Shown piece by piece: positions 8,486 through 16,289 of a DNA stretch of 35,719 bases. Origin of the DNA: Nitrospiraceae bacterium (GTDB taxonomy: Bacteria; Nitrospirota; Thermodesulfovibrionia; UBA6902); contig CP070632.1 of the NCBI GenBank assembly GCA_020356065.1, forward strand, positions 1,694,468-1,730,186, given 5' to 3'. The notes below the pieces were generated by a model. That model ran no database searches and was not told the origin of the DNA. It was given only the letters and a program-made list of their open reading frames with translations. Both the position numbers and the translations under genes were made by a program. How positions within the stretch are numbered: position 1 is the stretch's first letter; every line of letters begins with the position of its first letter.

Positions 8486-8504
8486 GGAAAAGGAGGGCGT
8501 GATT

Positions 8505-9044
8505 ATGTTAAAAGATAGCACAATATGGCTCATGGCAGTTCTGATTTTCACTATTTTTTCAGGATCAAGTCTTATATATGCTGAGAACATTACCGAAGAG
8601 GAGCTTGGTCTGCGGAAGGAAAACCTGTATGACGAACAATCCACAATTCCTGTTCGGGGAGAGCCTATACAAAAAGAGCCGGGGGAGAGTACACCGATCG
8701 AAAGAGCGTTTGAAAACAGCCCGCCTCTTATCCCCCATGACATAACAGGTATGCTTCCTCTTGCTCAGACAGAAAATATCTGTTTGGACTGTCATATGCC
8801 AGATGAAGCAGTAAGCCAGGGAGCAACTCCAATCCCGGAATCTCATTTTGTAGACCTTGGAACAGGAGAGGATCTGAAAGGAAAACTTGATGGCGACCGT
8901 TTCAACTGTATGCAGTGTCATGTAATCCAGACAGCGGTCACTCCGGCAGTCGCTAATCTCTTTAAGGGTGATTTCAGAGATGAAAAAGGGAAATACCGTT
9001 CAAATCTGCTGGATATTTTAAATGAAGGTGTTGAAACCGACTAG
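8505..9044 (+). CDS. napB: NapB-type dihaem cytochrome c, electron-transfer subunit
   Basis: The periplasmic dihaem cytochrome that feeds electrons to NapA. A signal peptide spans about residues 1-26 (LIFTIFSGSSLIYA). Haem motifs are CLDCH (93-97) and CMQCH (135-139). H78 in IPHD and H114 in PESHFVD match the positions of the distal ligands in NapB. The start at 8505 is chosen because AGGAGGG lies 7 nt upstream; a GTG at 8499 almost touches that ribosome site. At 179 residues it is slightly longer than typical NapB, mainly by an N-terminal linker rich in Glu and Pro. Confidence 0.92.
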   Translation: MLKDSTIWLMAVLIFTIFSGSSLIYAENITEEELGLRKENLYDEQSTIPVRGEPIQKEPGESTPIERAFENSPPLIPHDITGMLPLAQTENICLDCHMPDEAVSQGATPIPESHFVDLGTGEDLKGKLDGDRFNCMQCHVIQTAVTPAVANLFKGDFRDEKGKYRSNLLDILNEGVETD

Positions 9045-9060
9045 GAAAAGGAGGACAATT

Positions 9061-9339
9061 ATGAACGTGTCCAGCATTATAGTGAAAACATCAAGTGAGA
9101 ATGTGCAGAATGCAATAAATAGTATCAATGCCATGGAATTCTGTGAGACCCATTTTTCTGATCCTGATGGAAGAATTGTGGTGACCATCGAGGGGGAAAA
9201 TCTTGACCGACAGATGGCGATTATGAAAAAGATACTGAATATCCCCTTTGTATATGGCGCCAGTCTTGCTTATTCCTATTGTGAGGACGAACTATCAGAT
9301 TCTCTTGATAAAATAAAGAAACAGCGATCAGCTTTATAA
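9061..9339 (+). CDS. napD: NapD-like chaperone (second copy)
   Basis: A 92-residue NapD-family protein ending the nap operon, 16 nt after napB. NVSSIIVKTSSENVQNAINSI and the later FVYGASLAYSYCEDE match the two conserved ends of the family. A strong AAGGAGG precedes the ATG at 9061; the open frame also extends upstream into napB, but that part is a shadow. It differs clearly from the copy at 562-801 (IITKIMDQNK and IGVSLAYHHFE there), so the two are not a recent duplication. One copy may serve NapA and the other a different Tat enzyme. Confidence 0.9.
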   Translation: MNVSSIIVKTSSENVQNAINSINAMEFCETHFSDPDGRIVVTIEGENLDRQMAIMKKILNIPFVYGASLAYSYCEDELSDSLDKIKKQRSAL

Positions 9340-9392
9340 GAGCATACCCTTCCTGTAAATGGCTTTACTTATCAGCGAAGGTGAAGGGATAC

Positions 9393-9421
9393 GCCCTAAC
9401 GGATATATCCCGTTCTTAGGC
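9393..9421. other. Imperfect inverted repeat upstream of the sigma-54-like promoter
   Basis: GCC-ctAACGG and CCGTT-ctta-GGC flank an ATATATC centre. It lies 70-100 nt upstream of the GG-N10-GC promoter at 9494, where enhancer sites for sigma-54 activators are usually found. It could instead be a weak end-of-operon hairpin for nap. Confidence 0.3.
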
Positions 9422-9493
9422 ATGTATCGTTCCCCTTTTCATCATTTTTTCATGACCTCATGATGTCTTTTGCTCATTTTTTTCTGGAAATCC

Positions 9494-9508
9494 TGGCACA
9501 ATTCAGGC
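9494..9508 (+). promoter_or_regulatory. rpoN-dependent: Sigma-54 (RpoN)-type promoter candidate
   Basis: TGGCAC-AATTC-AGGC keeps the invariant GG-N10-GC spacing and the full TGGCAC -24 element; the -12 TT is AG. Transcription would start near 9520, about 37 nt before the kinase-like gene. No RpoN activator is encoded in the window. Confidence 0.5.
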
Positions 9509-9556
9509 TAGACGAACAAGGAAAAATGAGATACGATTGAGGTAAGAGGTCACATA

Positions 9557-10561
9557 ATGGTCAATCAGTCAATTATGGACAGGGGAGAATTTACCCAGGA
9601 GGATCTGAAGAAGCTGGCCGCTCAATGCATAGGGCATGTTCGGGTACCCGACAAGTTCAGAATCATAACCGACACCTCTAATTTTTTCAGTGTGGATTTT
9701 AATGACATCCTGGTCCTTGACGGCAATCCCTATCTGATCAGGAATTATGAAAGGGAAGGCAGATTTGGCATTGAAGACCAGCCAAAATACTGGGTCAAAA
9801 GGGCGATAGAACTGACCACCGGAAAACTGAAAGTCATTAAAATGGTCTTCCCGGAAAAATTTACCGCACGAATAGGCGATCTGACCTTTGATTGCGTCCG
9901 CAGTCCAAAAAAAGAAGCACGTATTCTTGAGCTGGTGAGAGGTCACCGGAATTTTATGCAGGGCATGAGCACCAAAGATTCCGCCGGAAATATTATCAGA
10001 ATTATTGACTATATTCGGGGCTCCACAATGGCAGATTATGTCCTCACACTTGGGAATGACCATTACGAATATTTTTTTGAATTCTTCCCCCCCCTGTTAA
10101 ATGATTATATTGATTTGGTTAAAGCCATTCAGTTTCTACATAACAGTGGGGAGAAACATGGTGATATCAGACGCGATCATATCATCAGAAGTAAACATGA
10201 CAGCTCTTACTGCTGGATAGATTTTGATTTCAATTACTGGCATCAGGAAAACATGTTCACTTATGATATGTTTGGCCTGGGGAATATTCTCATATACCTG
10301 GTAGGCCGGGGAGATGTGACATCACAGCACCTTCGCAAGAGCAGCACTTCTGTATTTGATCAGTTGATCACAGGTGACCTGAACATTGTTTTTAATAACC
10401 GGGTTGCCAATCTTCAAAAAGTGTATCCCTATATACCCGATGTACTCAATAATATCCTGCTCCATTTTTCATTCAGTGCCGACACATTCTATGATGATAC
10501 CGACCAGTTCCTGAGTGACCTCGAGGAAGCGAAAACATATATAAATACCTTTACAAAATGA
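9557..10561 (+). CDS. Protein-kinase-like protein with degenerate motifs
   Basis: A 334-residue protein with a recognisable but diverged kinase fold at ~88-270. K95 in KVIKMVF fits the ATP-anchoring Lys and E120 in KKEARIL the helix-C Glu. HGDIRRDHII (201-210) replaces HRDLKxxNxx: it keeps Asp203, has Arg for Lys and His for the metal-binding Asn. IDFD (221-224) replaces DFG. A glycine-rich loop is not evident. The ~85 N-terminal residues form no domain I recognise. It overlaps the next gene's leader and sits behind a sigma-54-like promoter, so kinase-like protein, UspA and hemerythrin probably form one stress operon. It could be an active atypical kinase, a pseudokinase, or a small-molecule phosphotransferase. 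Confidence 0.75.
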   Translation: MVNQSIMDRGEFTQEDLKKLAAQCIGHVRVPDKFRIITDTSNFFSVDFNDILVLDGNPYLIRNYEREGRFGIEDQPKYWVKRAIELTTGKLKVIKMVFPEKFTARIGDLTFDCVRSPKKEARILELVRGHRNFMQGMSTKDSAGNIIRIIDYIRGSTMADYVLTLGNDHYEYFFEFFPPLLNDYIDLVKAIQFLHNSGEKHGDIRRDHIIRSKHDSSYCWIDFDFNYWHQENMFTYDMFGLGNILIYLVGRGDVTSQHLRKSSTSVFDQLITGDLNIVFNNRVANLQKVYPYIPDVLNNILLHFSFSADTFYDDTDQFLSDLEEAKTYINTFTK

Positions 10562-10572
10562 GAGGAGATGAA

Positions 10573-11061
10573 ATGTTGCCCAGTAAAAATACAGCTCGTG
10601 TAAAACCGGAAACGGACAGACATGTTCTTGTTGCGCTGGATGAATCAGAAAATGCAAAAAGGGCCCTTTTATACGCTGCTGATTTTCTCGGCGGTTCCCC
10701 GGGCTTTCGAGTTACCCTTTTAAGCATTATTGCCGACCCATCGGAAGATTATTTCACTAGCAGTTCTGAAAGAGATGCCTGGATAAAAGATAAAATATCC
10801 AGGTCCAAAGAGCTGTTACATGGGTATCGCGAGATATTAGTTCAGTCCGGTTTTCGGGTCGACAAAGTCGATGTTAAAGTTGAAGTGAAGAACTGCCCCT
10901 CGATTGCTGACTGTATCCTTGAGATTCAGAGGGAGCTCGGGTGCTGTACAATTGTTGTGGGAAGAAGGGGTATAAGCAAAAAAGAAGAGTTTATTTTCGG
11001 CAGCACTTCAAACAAACTGCTTCATTCAGGTAAGAACTGTGCCGTTTGGGTAATAGAGTAA
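10573..11061 (+). CDS. Universal stress protein, UspA family
   Basis: A 162-residue single-domain Usp. The N-terminal strand HVLVALDESENAKRAL and the C-terminal G-R-R-G-x9-G-S-T motif (GRRGISKKEEFIFGST) match the ATP-binding subclass. Start 10573 is chosen because AGAGGAG lies about 6 nt upstream; an ATG at 10558 overlaps the previous stop. It is translationally close to the kinase-like gene, which suggests a shared stress or redox role. Its ligand state is unknown. Confidence 0.88.
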   Translation: MLPSKNTARVKPETDRHVLVALDESENAKRALLYAADFLGGSPGFRVTLLSIIADPSEDYFTSSSERDAWIKDKISRSKELLHGYREILVQSGFRVDKVDVKVEVKNCPSIADCILEIQRELGCCTIVVGRRGISKKEEFIFGSTSNKLLHSGKNCAVWVIE

Positions 11062-11171
11062 CATTCAGAGTTTCTGCTGCTGATGTACTTTTTTTATATG
11101 TAAGATAGATCTCGAAAAAACTTTTAATTTACTGCATACTTGCTTTCAGAATAATAAAAGAGAGGCCGAAT

Positions 11172-11602
11172 ATGGAAATAACCGATAAATTGAAGAAACA
11201 GCATGAGGAAATTTTTAAACTGATGACCGAAATGTCCTCTAAATTGAATTCTGATGACATTGCAAGGGATCCTTCTCAGGTCTGCAAGTTAATATCAGAT
11301 CTTGCAGATGACCTTAATTATCATCTCACAATGGAAGATCACTCTTTTTATCCAAAGTTGTTTAATCATCCTGACAAACATATCGTTGAAACCGCACAGA
11401 AGTTCGTCCGTGAAGTGATCGGTATAAAAGATTCCTTTACTCTTTATACATCCAGATGGAAAGATCATGGTTCAGTACAAAATAATCCTGATAATTTTAT
11501 GAGGATACAAGAAAGATGTTCGAATCTATAACTGACAGAATTTATAAGGAAGACAATATTCTTTATCCTCTGGCTGACAATCTTAGAGAGCAAATGTTCT
11601 GA
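11172..11602 (+). pseudogene. Hemerythrin-like (HHE) protein gene, apparently frameshifted
   Basis: The first frame codes for 119 residues with hemerythrin-type ligand helices: H11 in KKQHEEIF and H51, E55 and H57 in YHLTMEDHSFYPKL. It ends abruptly (IQERCSNL) where the family continues. In the -1 frame the missing last helix is present (MFESITDRIYKEDNILYPLADNLREQMF, in two pieces: ITDRIYKEDNILYPLADN and flanks), ending at 11602. Adding one T to the TTTT run near 11495-11498 joins the frames as DNFYEDTRKMFES. The final helix supplies Glu/Asp ligands, so the short form would be impaired. It may be a real mutation, a sequencing slip in a homopolymer, or slippage. It follows usp by 110 nt. Confidence 0.7.
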
Positions 11603-11776
11603 ACACTACAACTGCATACAAAGTATGTAACCTCTTTTCAAGCCTCAATTATATAATCACTGCAAAGGATGACATTGTTGCACTACCTTCTCTTCCTGAG
11701 AAATTGACCCGTGTTCGGTTAATAGGTGAGTAAGCGTTTATTGACCATGCAACAGATCACTCGATATCAAATAAAG

Positions 11777-12082
11777 CTATTCCTGCATCTCCTCCTCAAC
11801 ACATGTCAGCATTACCTGATAACTGCCGCCTGTCTGCTCTGATATATGTCTGCAATAGCTCTCTACCTGCCAGGGAATAGCCATCCCGGATAATTTCTTT
11901 TCAGCCATTTTTTCCTGATCCATACACATCTTCATTTCCGATGAATAAAAGTCATTTGTTCTCGATATGCGTTTACAGTATTCTAACATTCCGGATGGCC
12001 CACGTACTGCCGTACATCCAAAAAAAAGGACAGCTATGCCCACGCAAAGTGTTAACAACATAAATGCCCTTGAGTTATTCAC
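11777..12082 (-). CDS. Small lipoprotein with duplicated Cys motif, unknown function
   Basis: I do not recognise a family. The 101-residue product has a signal peptide with lipobox LFFG-C at residues 20-23, so it should be lipid-anchored. The mature part contains the same motif twice: YCKRISRTNDFYSSEMKMCM and YCRHISEQTGGSYQVMLTCV, that is YC-x2-IS-x5-6-Y-x2-M-x2-C followed by acidic residues. The four Cys could form two disulphides. No SD is obvious at 12082. It is divergent from the mannosyltransferase-like gene and has no operon partner. Confidence 0.7.
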   Translation of the reverse strand: MNNSRAFMLLTLCVGIAVLFFGCTAVRGPSGMLEYCKRISRTNDFYSSEMKMCMDQEKMAEKKLSGMAIPWQVESYCRHISEQTGGSYQVMLTCVEEEMQE

Positions 12083-12163
12083 TCATCTAATATAGCAATA
12101 ATGATTCAAATTTTCATGTCTGTTGTTTGCTATTTGTACATTCATTTTAATAGCATATTGTGC

Positions 12164-13255
12164 ATGTTGAAAAAATCATCTGGACGGAATCTCAAAGTCC
12201 TTGCTCTTGAACCTTATTTTGGAGGCTCTCACAGGTCTTTCCTTGATGGTCTGAGGACCAGCCTGCCTTTTGATTTTGAATGTATGACGCTTCCCGCACG
12301 CAAATGGAAATGGCGAATGAGACTTTCAGCTCCTTATTATGCCGAGCAACTGAAACAGTCAGGAAAACGTTATGACCGGATACTGTGCTCTACCTTTTTG
12401 GACGTGGCAGCGTTCAGAGGGCTTGCCCCTGAATGGGTCAGACAGGTGCCTGTGCTTACCTATTTTCATGAAAATCAGTTTATGTATCCTGTACAGATTG
12501 ATCATGAGAGAGACTTTCATTTTGCTCTAACCAATGTAACTACAGCACTGGCCTCAGACCGGATTGCCTTTAACTCAATTCACAATTTAAAGACATTCAC
12601 AGCAGGCATAAAGAAGCTGATGAAGAGTTCATATGATCTTAAACTGAAAGACCCTGTGAAAGAAATCACATCAAAAGCAGTAATCATTCATCCCGGGATG
12701 AATTTCTCTGATATTGATAATGCGCCGGATCCTGTAAGAAAGGGGCCTCCTGTTATATTGTGGAACCACCGGTGGGAACACGATAAGAACCCGGACCTCT
12801 TTTTCAAAACGCTTTTTGATCTGGATAAGAAAGGGATAGACTTCAAGCTTATCGTTTTGGGCGAGTCTTTTAAGGAGCGTCCACCTGTCTTTGAGAAGGC
12901 ACAAAAAGTTCTGGCAAATAAAGTAATGCACTTTGGATATATCAAATCAGTAGGCGATTATGTAAAAATGCTTAAACAGGGAGATATCGTGGTATCAACA
13001 GCCGACCATGAATTCTTTGGAATGGCTGTTATTGAGGCAGTAAGAGCAGGCTGCAGACCGCTCCTGCCGGGCAGACTGTCCTACCCCCAGCTGTTCCCTG
13101 CAACATATTTATATAGTGAAAGAAATTTCAAATCCCGGTTAAAGGAACTCATCCTGAAGGGAAACCGCCTGGAGCCTGAACTCGCAAAGAAAATGACAGA
13201 ACCATATTCATGGGAGGCCCTTGTAGCAGAATACAGCTCATGGATATCCGGCTGA
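12164..13255 (+). CDS. tRNA-queuosine mannosyltransferase-like glycosyltransferase (DUF3524)
   Basis: A 363-residue GT-B-type glycosyltransferase. The N-terminal half carries the DUF3524 signature: LALEPYFGGSHRSFLDGL, LPARKWKWRMRLSA, YFHENQFMYP and TALASDRIAFNS. The C-terminal half has a glycosyltransferase-1-type nucleotide-sugar region (LWNHRWEHDKNPDLFF, VVSTADHEFFGMAVIEAV, the usual E-x7-E area). Family members include the enzyme that mannosylates queuosine in tRNA-Asp; bacterial homologues are mostly uncharacterised, so the precise substrate is inference. The ATG at 12164 just before LKVLALEPY is the likely start, although no clear ribosome site is seen; upstream in-frame ATGs at 12101 would add an unlikely hydrophobic leader. 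Confidence 0.82.
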   Translation: MLKKSSGRNLKVLALEPYFGGSHRSFLDGLRTSLPFDFECMTLPARKWKWRMRLSAPYYAEQLKQSGKRYDRILCSTFLDVAAFRGLAPEWVRQVPVLTYFHENQFMYPVQIDHERDFHFALTNVTTALASDRIAFNSIHNLKTFTAGIKKLMKSSYDLKLKDPVKEITSKAVIIHPGMNFSDIDNAPDPVRKGPPVILWNHRWEHDKNPDLFFKTLFDLDKKGIDFKLIVLGESFKERPPVFEKAQKVLANKVMHFGYIKSVGDYVKMLKQGDIVVSTADHEFFGMAVIEAVRAGCRPLLPGRLSYPQLFPATYLYSERNFKSRLKELILKGNRLEPELAKKMTEPYSWEALVAEYSSWISG

Positions 13256-13599
13256 TAGTATAAAAATATGAATGACGTCCTGTATTGAACGATTTTACCT
13301 TCCGGAAGATCGCTCAGATTGTCATGAATAAGCTTTAAGGTTAAATAGATTCAAGATACGATGCATGTGATTAAGTTGGAAAGTACCGTTAATACGTCGC
13401 TTCAAATAGATTCAGCCTGGATTCCGTTGACAATCCTCAATTATCTTCAATTTTATAGAAAACTCAAAAAGAAATACTTCTTTCCGTTATTAATAACGCT
13501 AACCCTTGCTTCAATATGCATTATGTTTCGTTTAAAAAGGTTAAATGAGATATAATTAAATTATGGAATCTTATAAACTCATTGAATAATGAAAGGGGT
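13256..13599. other. Intergenic region, no gene seen
   Basis: About 340 nt of AT-rich DNA. Short open frames here (for example 13361-13555) lack ribosome sites and family features. A TTGACA at 13427 could be a -35 element for the cytochrome gene, but spacing to an AT-rich -10 is poor, so no promoter is called. Confidence 0.5.
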
Positions 13600-14355
13600 A
13601 TGAAAACGAAGACAACAAATAAATTATTTTACTGCACGTATTGTATGTTCATTTTTGTATTGTTAATAAATAATCCATCAGTATGTGCAGGCGAAGCAGA
13701 GAAGCTGACTGGCAAAAAATTTGCTCAACTTGCCCGGGGCGGAATTCTTTATGATAATTGGCTTACAGAGCTTCAAGTGAAAGTGGACAATACCCATCCC
13801 AGTTATCCTTCTGATGGAAAACAAAAGGGTGAAACAACCTGGCGCTGCAAGGAATGTCACGGATGGGACTACAAAGGCAAGGCAGGTGCCTACTCAACAG
13901 GCAGTCATTATACCGGTATTGTAGGAATACGGGCTTATAGTAACCAGAAACCGGAGAAAATCATTAAAGTATTGAAAGATGATACGCATGCTTTTGGGAA
14001 TATGATATCAGATGATGCATACGAGGCCCTTGCACTTTTCGTTGCTTACGGTCAGATAGATGTAGACCTTTATATTGACAGAACAACTAAAAAGAGTACG
14101 GGTGATCCTGCATCTGGGTGGAGGATATATTTGACAACCTGTGTAAAGTGTCATGGTGACGATGGTAAAGAAATAAATTTCAGGGACGAGGCAAAACCTG
14201 AATATATTGGGACGATAGCAAATAAAAACCCCTGGGAAACTTTACACAAAATACGCTGGGGACATCCTGAATCACAAATGATTTCCCTTGTGTTCCTGGA
14301 CCTTGAAGCACAACTTCATGTACTGTCTTTTTGTCAAACAGTGCTGGGGAAATAG
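13600..14355 (+). CDS. Exported dihaem cytochrome c
   Basis: A 251-residue periplasmic cytochrome with a signal peptide (FIFVLLINNPSVCAG) and two c-haem motifs, CKECHGWDYKG and CVKCHGDDGKE, each in its own small cytochrome c domain. Candidate Met ligands lie in AFGNMISDDAYEAL (domain 1) and HPESQMISLVF (domain 2). The layout is like the dihaem electron carriers that accompany oxidoreductases. The ATG at 13600 is chosen because it starts the signal peptide; AAAGGGG lies very close, and an upstream TTG at 13582 is a weaker choice. No enzyme partner is adjacent, so the electron donor and acceptor are unknown. Confidence 0.85.
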   Translation: MKTKTTNKLFYCTYCMFIFVLLINNPSVCAGEAEKLTGKKFAQLARGGILYDNWLTELQVKVDNTHPSYPSDGKQKGETTWRCKECHGWDYKGKAGAYSTGSHYTGIVGIRAYSNQKPEKIIKVLKDDTHAFGNMISDDAYEALALFVAYGQIDVDLYIDRTTKKSTGDPASGWRIYLTTCVKCHGDDGKEINFRDEAKPEYIGTIANKNPWETLHKIRWGHPESQMISLVFLDLEAQLHVLSFCQTVLGK

Positions 14356-15335
14356 AATAGTAATTGTATATTAAAAAGCCTGATCGAACAAAGTTTCAAT
14401 GATAAATATGATTTATCTTGAATCTGCATTTCACATCACACCGACAGATAAATAGGTGTTGTCAATAATCAGAGACCGACATCTATTCTGAATACTTCAT
14501 GATGCAATACACATCATAAAAATCATTTCTGCCCTTTCATAATTTAATTATTCCCCAAGTCTCAATTTACTAATATCTGAAGATATATTATTCTCTTTAA
14601 ATATAGAAACAATTCGTGTATTATTATGACTGTTATTATGAAAGATAACAGGTTAATTAAAAGTAAAACATTTAACATTCTGAGATAGGCATGAAAGAAA
14701 GTCATAAAAATATGATAGGATTTTCTTCTATGCATGTGCATGTTTGCGTCAAACTTGAATCTAAATATATCGATACTCATAAATTGGTGGCAGGAGTAAC
14801 AGGTCATGTATTTACTACGTTGAAAGTCCTACTTTCAAATTATCGTAGTAGATATGAGGGGGGGTGGTTTCCACAGCTGCATTCCTTTACCCTACCCCGG
14901 GTTCAGTCATTCCATCTATGCAAGCTGACGGAAACTTTTGCTATCCCTATCAGCATCTTATTCCCTGTTCAACTCCTGCCGCCACTTATAAGGTATGCTT
15001 CAGATGTGTACTCAGAGTAGAGATAAGGCAGTGGCATGGTTAATAATTATCTGACGAGCGGGTCACCTTGAACAGAAGAGACTCTTTCGTTACCACATTA
15101 TTTATAGGCTGGCAGGTTACTTATAACGTTATCACGCTCTACTGGCAATCTTCAATAATTTAATCTTAAAATGTCCTTTTAACATGATGAAATTCCCGGT
15201 TTTGTAACTTCGCATAAGTTTTGACGAACCTTCTTTTTAGTTATTCATTTACTGCTCTGTATTGTCAATTAATATGACGAATCAGAATTATAAAGATAAA
15301 TATCTTATAATATAATTACATCGGAGGAAGAACCC
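14356..15335. other. About 1 kb without a convincing gene
   Basis: This AT-rich stretch has no frame with family features. A 109-codon plus-strand frame (14691-15020) lacks a ribosome site and reads through a hairpin. Notable content: ACACC/GGTGT inverted pieces near 14440, a bulged hairpin at 14813-14850, and a C/G-rich patch at 14860-14900. It may be the remains of a decayed insertion. Confidence 0.5.
14813..14850. other. Bulged 15-bp hairpin in gene-free DNA
   Basis: TACTACG-TTGAAAGT-CCT-ACTTTCAA-(ATTAT)-CGTAGTA. The inner 8-bp stem and the outer 7-bp stem are perfect and are separated by a 5-nt bulge on one side only. There is no T-tract, so it is not a usual terminator. It could be a structured RNA, a recombination site or a mobile-element end. 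Confidence 0.45.
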
Positions 15336-16289
15336 ATCAAAAAGACAAACAGAAAATTACGTGTATATGAAAATTTGGTTGACTTAATCAGCGATCCTGA
15401 AAATCCTACACCACTGCTTTCGGTAAATGGAAACATCAATCCAAAGGAAGACTATCAAATTTATCTTAAACTTGAGAGGTTCAATCCATGCGGTTCGATA
15501 AAGGACAGGACTGCCTTAAACCTGTTGGAAGGGACTGAAATAAAAAATGGAAAAACAATAGTCGAACCTTCTTCCGGAAACACAGGAATAGCTCTGGCTT
15601 CAATAGCTAACGCGATGGGCATTCCTCTTGAAATAGCCATTCCCTCCGGTGCCCCTGAAGAAAAGAAAGTGTTGCTAAAATTATTAGGGGTAAACCTTTG
15701 GGAAGCAGATGATGACTTATGCCCCTTATATCCAAATGAAGGAGCAAGAGGACTTGTCAAAGGTATTTTGGCAGGCAAAGGGGGAGAAGACTATGTAAGC
15801 CCAAACCAATATGAAAACCCATTAAACGCAATGGCTCATTACAAGTCAACAGGACCTGAAATATGGAAACAGACAGAAGGAAAAGTAAATTATTTCTTTG
15901 CTGGTTTTGGAACATGTGGAACGATCAGCGGGGTTGGGAAATACCTTAAAGAGCAAAATCCTGATGTGAAAATAATTGGTGTTGAACCTAAATCAAGAAA
16001 CCACAACCTTGCTGGTATGAAAAAGATATCGAACCTTCCTGAAGAGCTTATCCCTAACATATTGAACAGGGACGTGATTGATGATATAGTCGAAGTTGAA
16101 GATGACCAGGCTTACCAGACAGCAATTGATCTGGCGAGGAAGACCGGGATATTGATGGGACCAACTACTGGAGCCGTATTATTTTCGGCACTCAAACACT
16201 CAAAGGAAAACCAGGGTGTTGCTGTTGTAATCGCACCTGATGATGCATTCAAGTATGTCAGCCTGTTTGAGGATTATCTGAAGGATTAA
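15336..16289 (+). CDS. Cysteine synthase / PLP fold-type II enzyme, apparent AUC start
   Basis: A fold-type II PLP enzyme of the cysteine synthase/cystathionine beta-synthase group that makes cysteine or a related beta-substituted amino acid. The PLP Lys is in GSIKDRT, the Ser/Asn loop is EPSSGNTGIALA, the phosphate loop is GTCGTISGVGKYL, and PTTGAVLFS lies near the C-terminus. The protein begins KKTNRKLRVYENLVDLI, but no ATG, GTG or TTG stands in frame before this text; a stop lies at 15297. GGAGG (15323-15327) is 8 nt before ATC at 15336, exactly where a start belongs. TTG at 15375 has no ribosome site and would drop 13 plausible residues. It may be a rare AUC start or a base error. Confidence 0.88.
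   Translation: MKKTNRKLRVYENLVDLISDPENPTPLLSVNGNINPKEDYQIYLKLERFNPCGSIKDRTALNLLEGTEIKNGKTIVEPSSGNTGIALASIANAMGIPLEIAIPSGAPEEKKVLLKLLGVNLWEADDDLCPLYPNEGARGLVKGILAGKGGEDYVSPNQYENPLNAMAHYKSTGPEIWKQTEGKVNYFFAGFGTCGTISGVGKYLKEQNPDVKIIGVEPKSRNHNLAGMKKISNLPEELIPNILNRDVIDDIVEVEDDQAYQTAIDLARKTGILMGPTTGAVLFSALKHSKENQGVAVVIAPDDAFKYVSLFEDYLKD

Noticed and set aside
9354-9369. TGTAAA/TTTACT pair downstream of the nap operon as a further regulator site
   Set aside because: Half-site is imperfect, and spacing does not match the two arrays.
9346-9387. CCCTTC...GAAGGG as a terminator for the nap operon
   Set aside because: The 6-bp arms enclose about 30 nt and no T-tract follows, so it is not convincing.
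13361-13555. 64-codon frame before the dihaem cytochrome
   Set aside because: AT-rich, no ribosome site and no recognisable features.
14562-14807. 81-codon minus-strand frame containing CYSCH
   Set aside because: The single CxxCH is by chance; no signal peptide precedes it and the rest is hydrophobic AT-driven translation.
14691-15020. 109-codon plus-strand frame
   Set aside because: No ribosome site, runs through a hairpin, no similarity I recognise.
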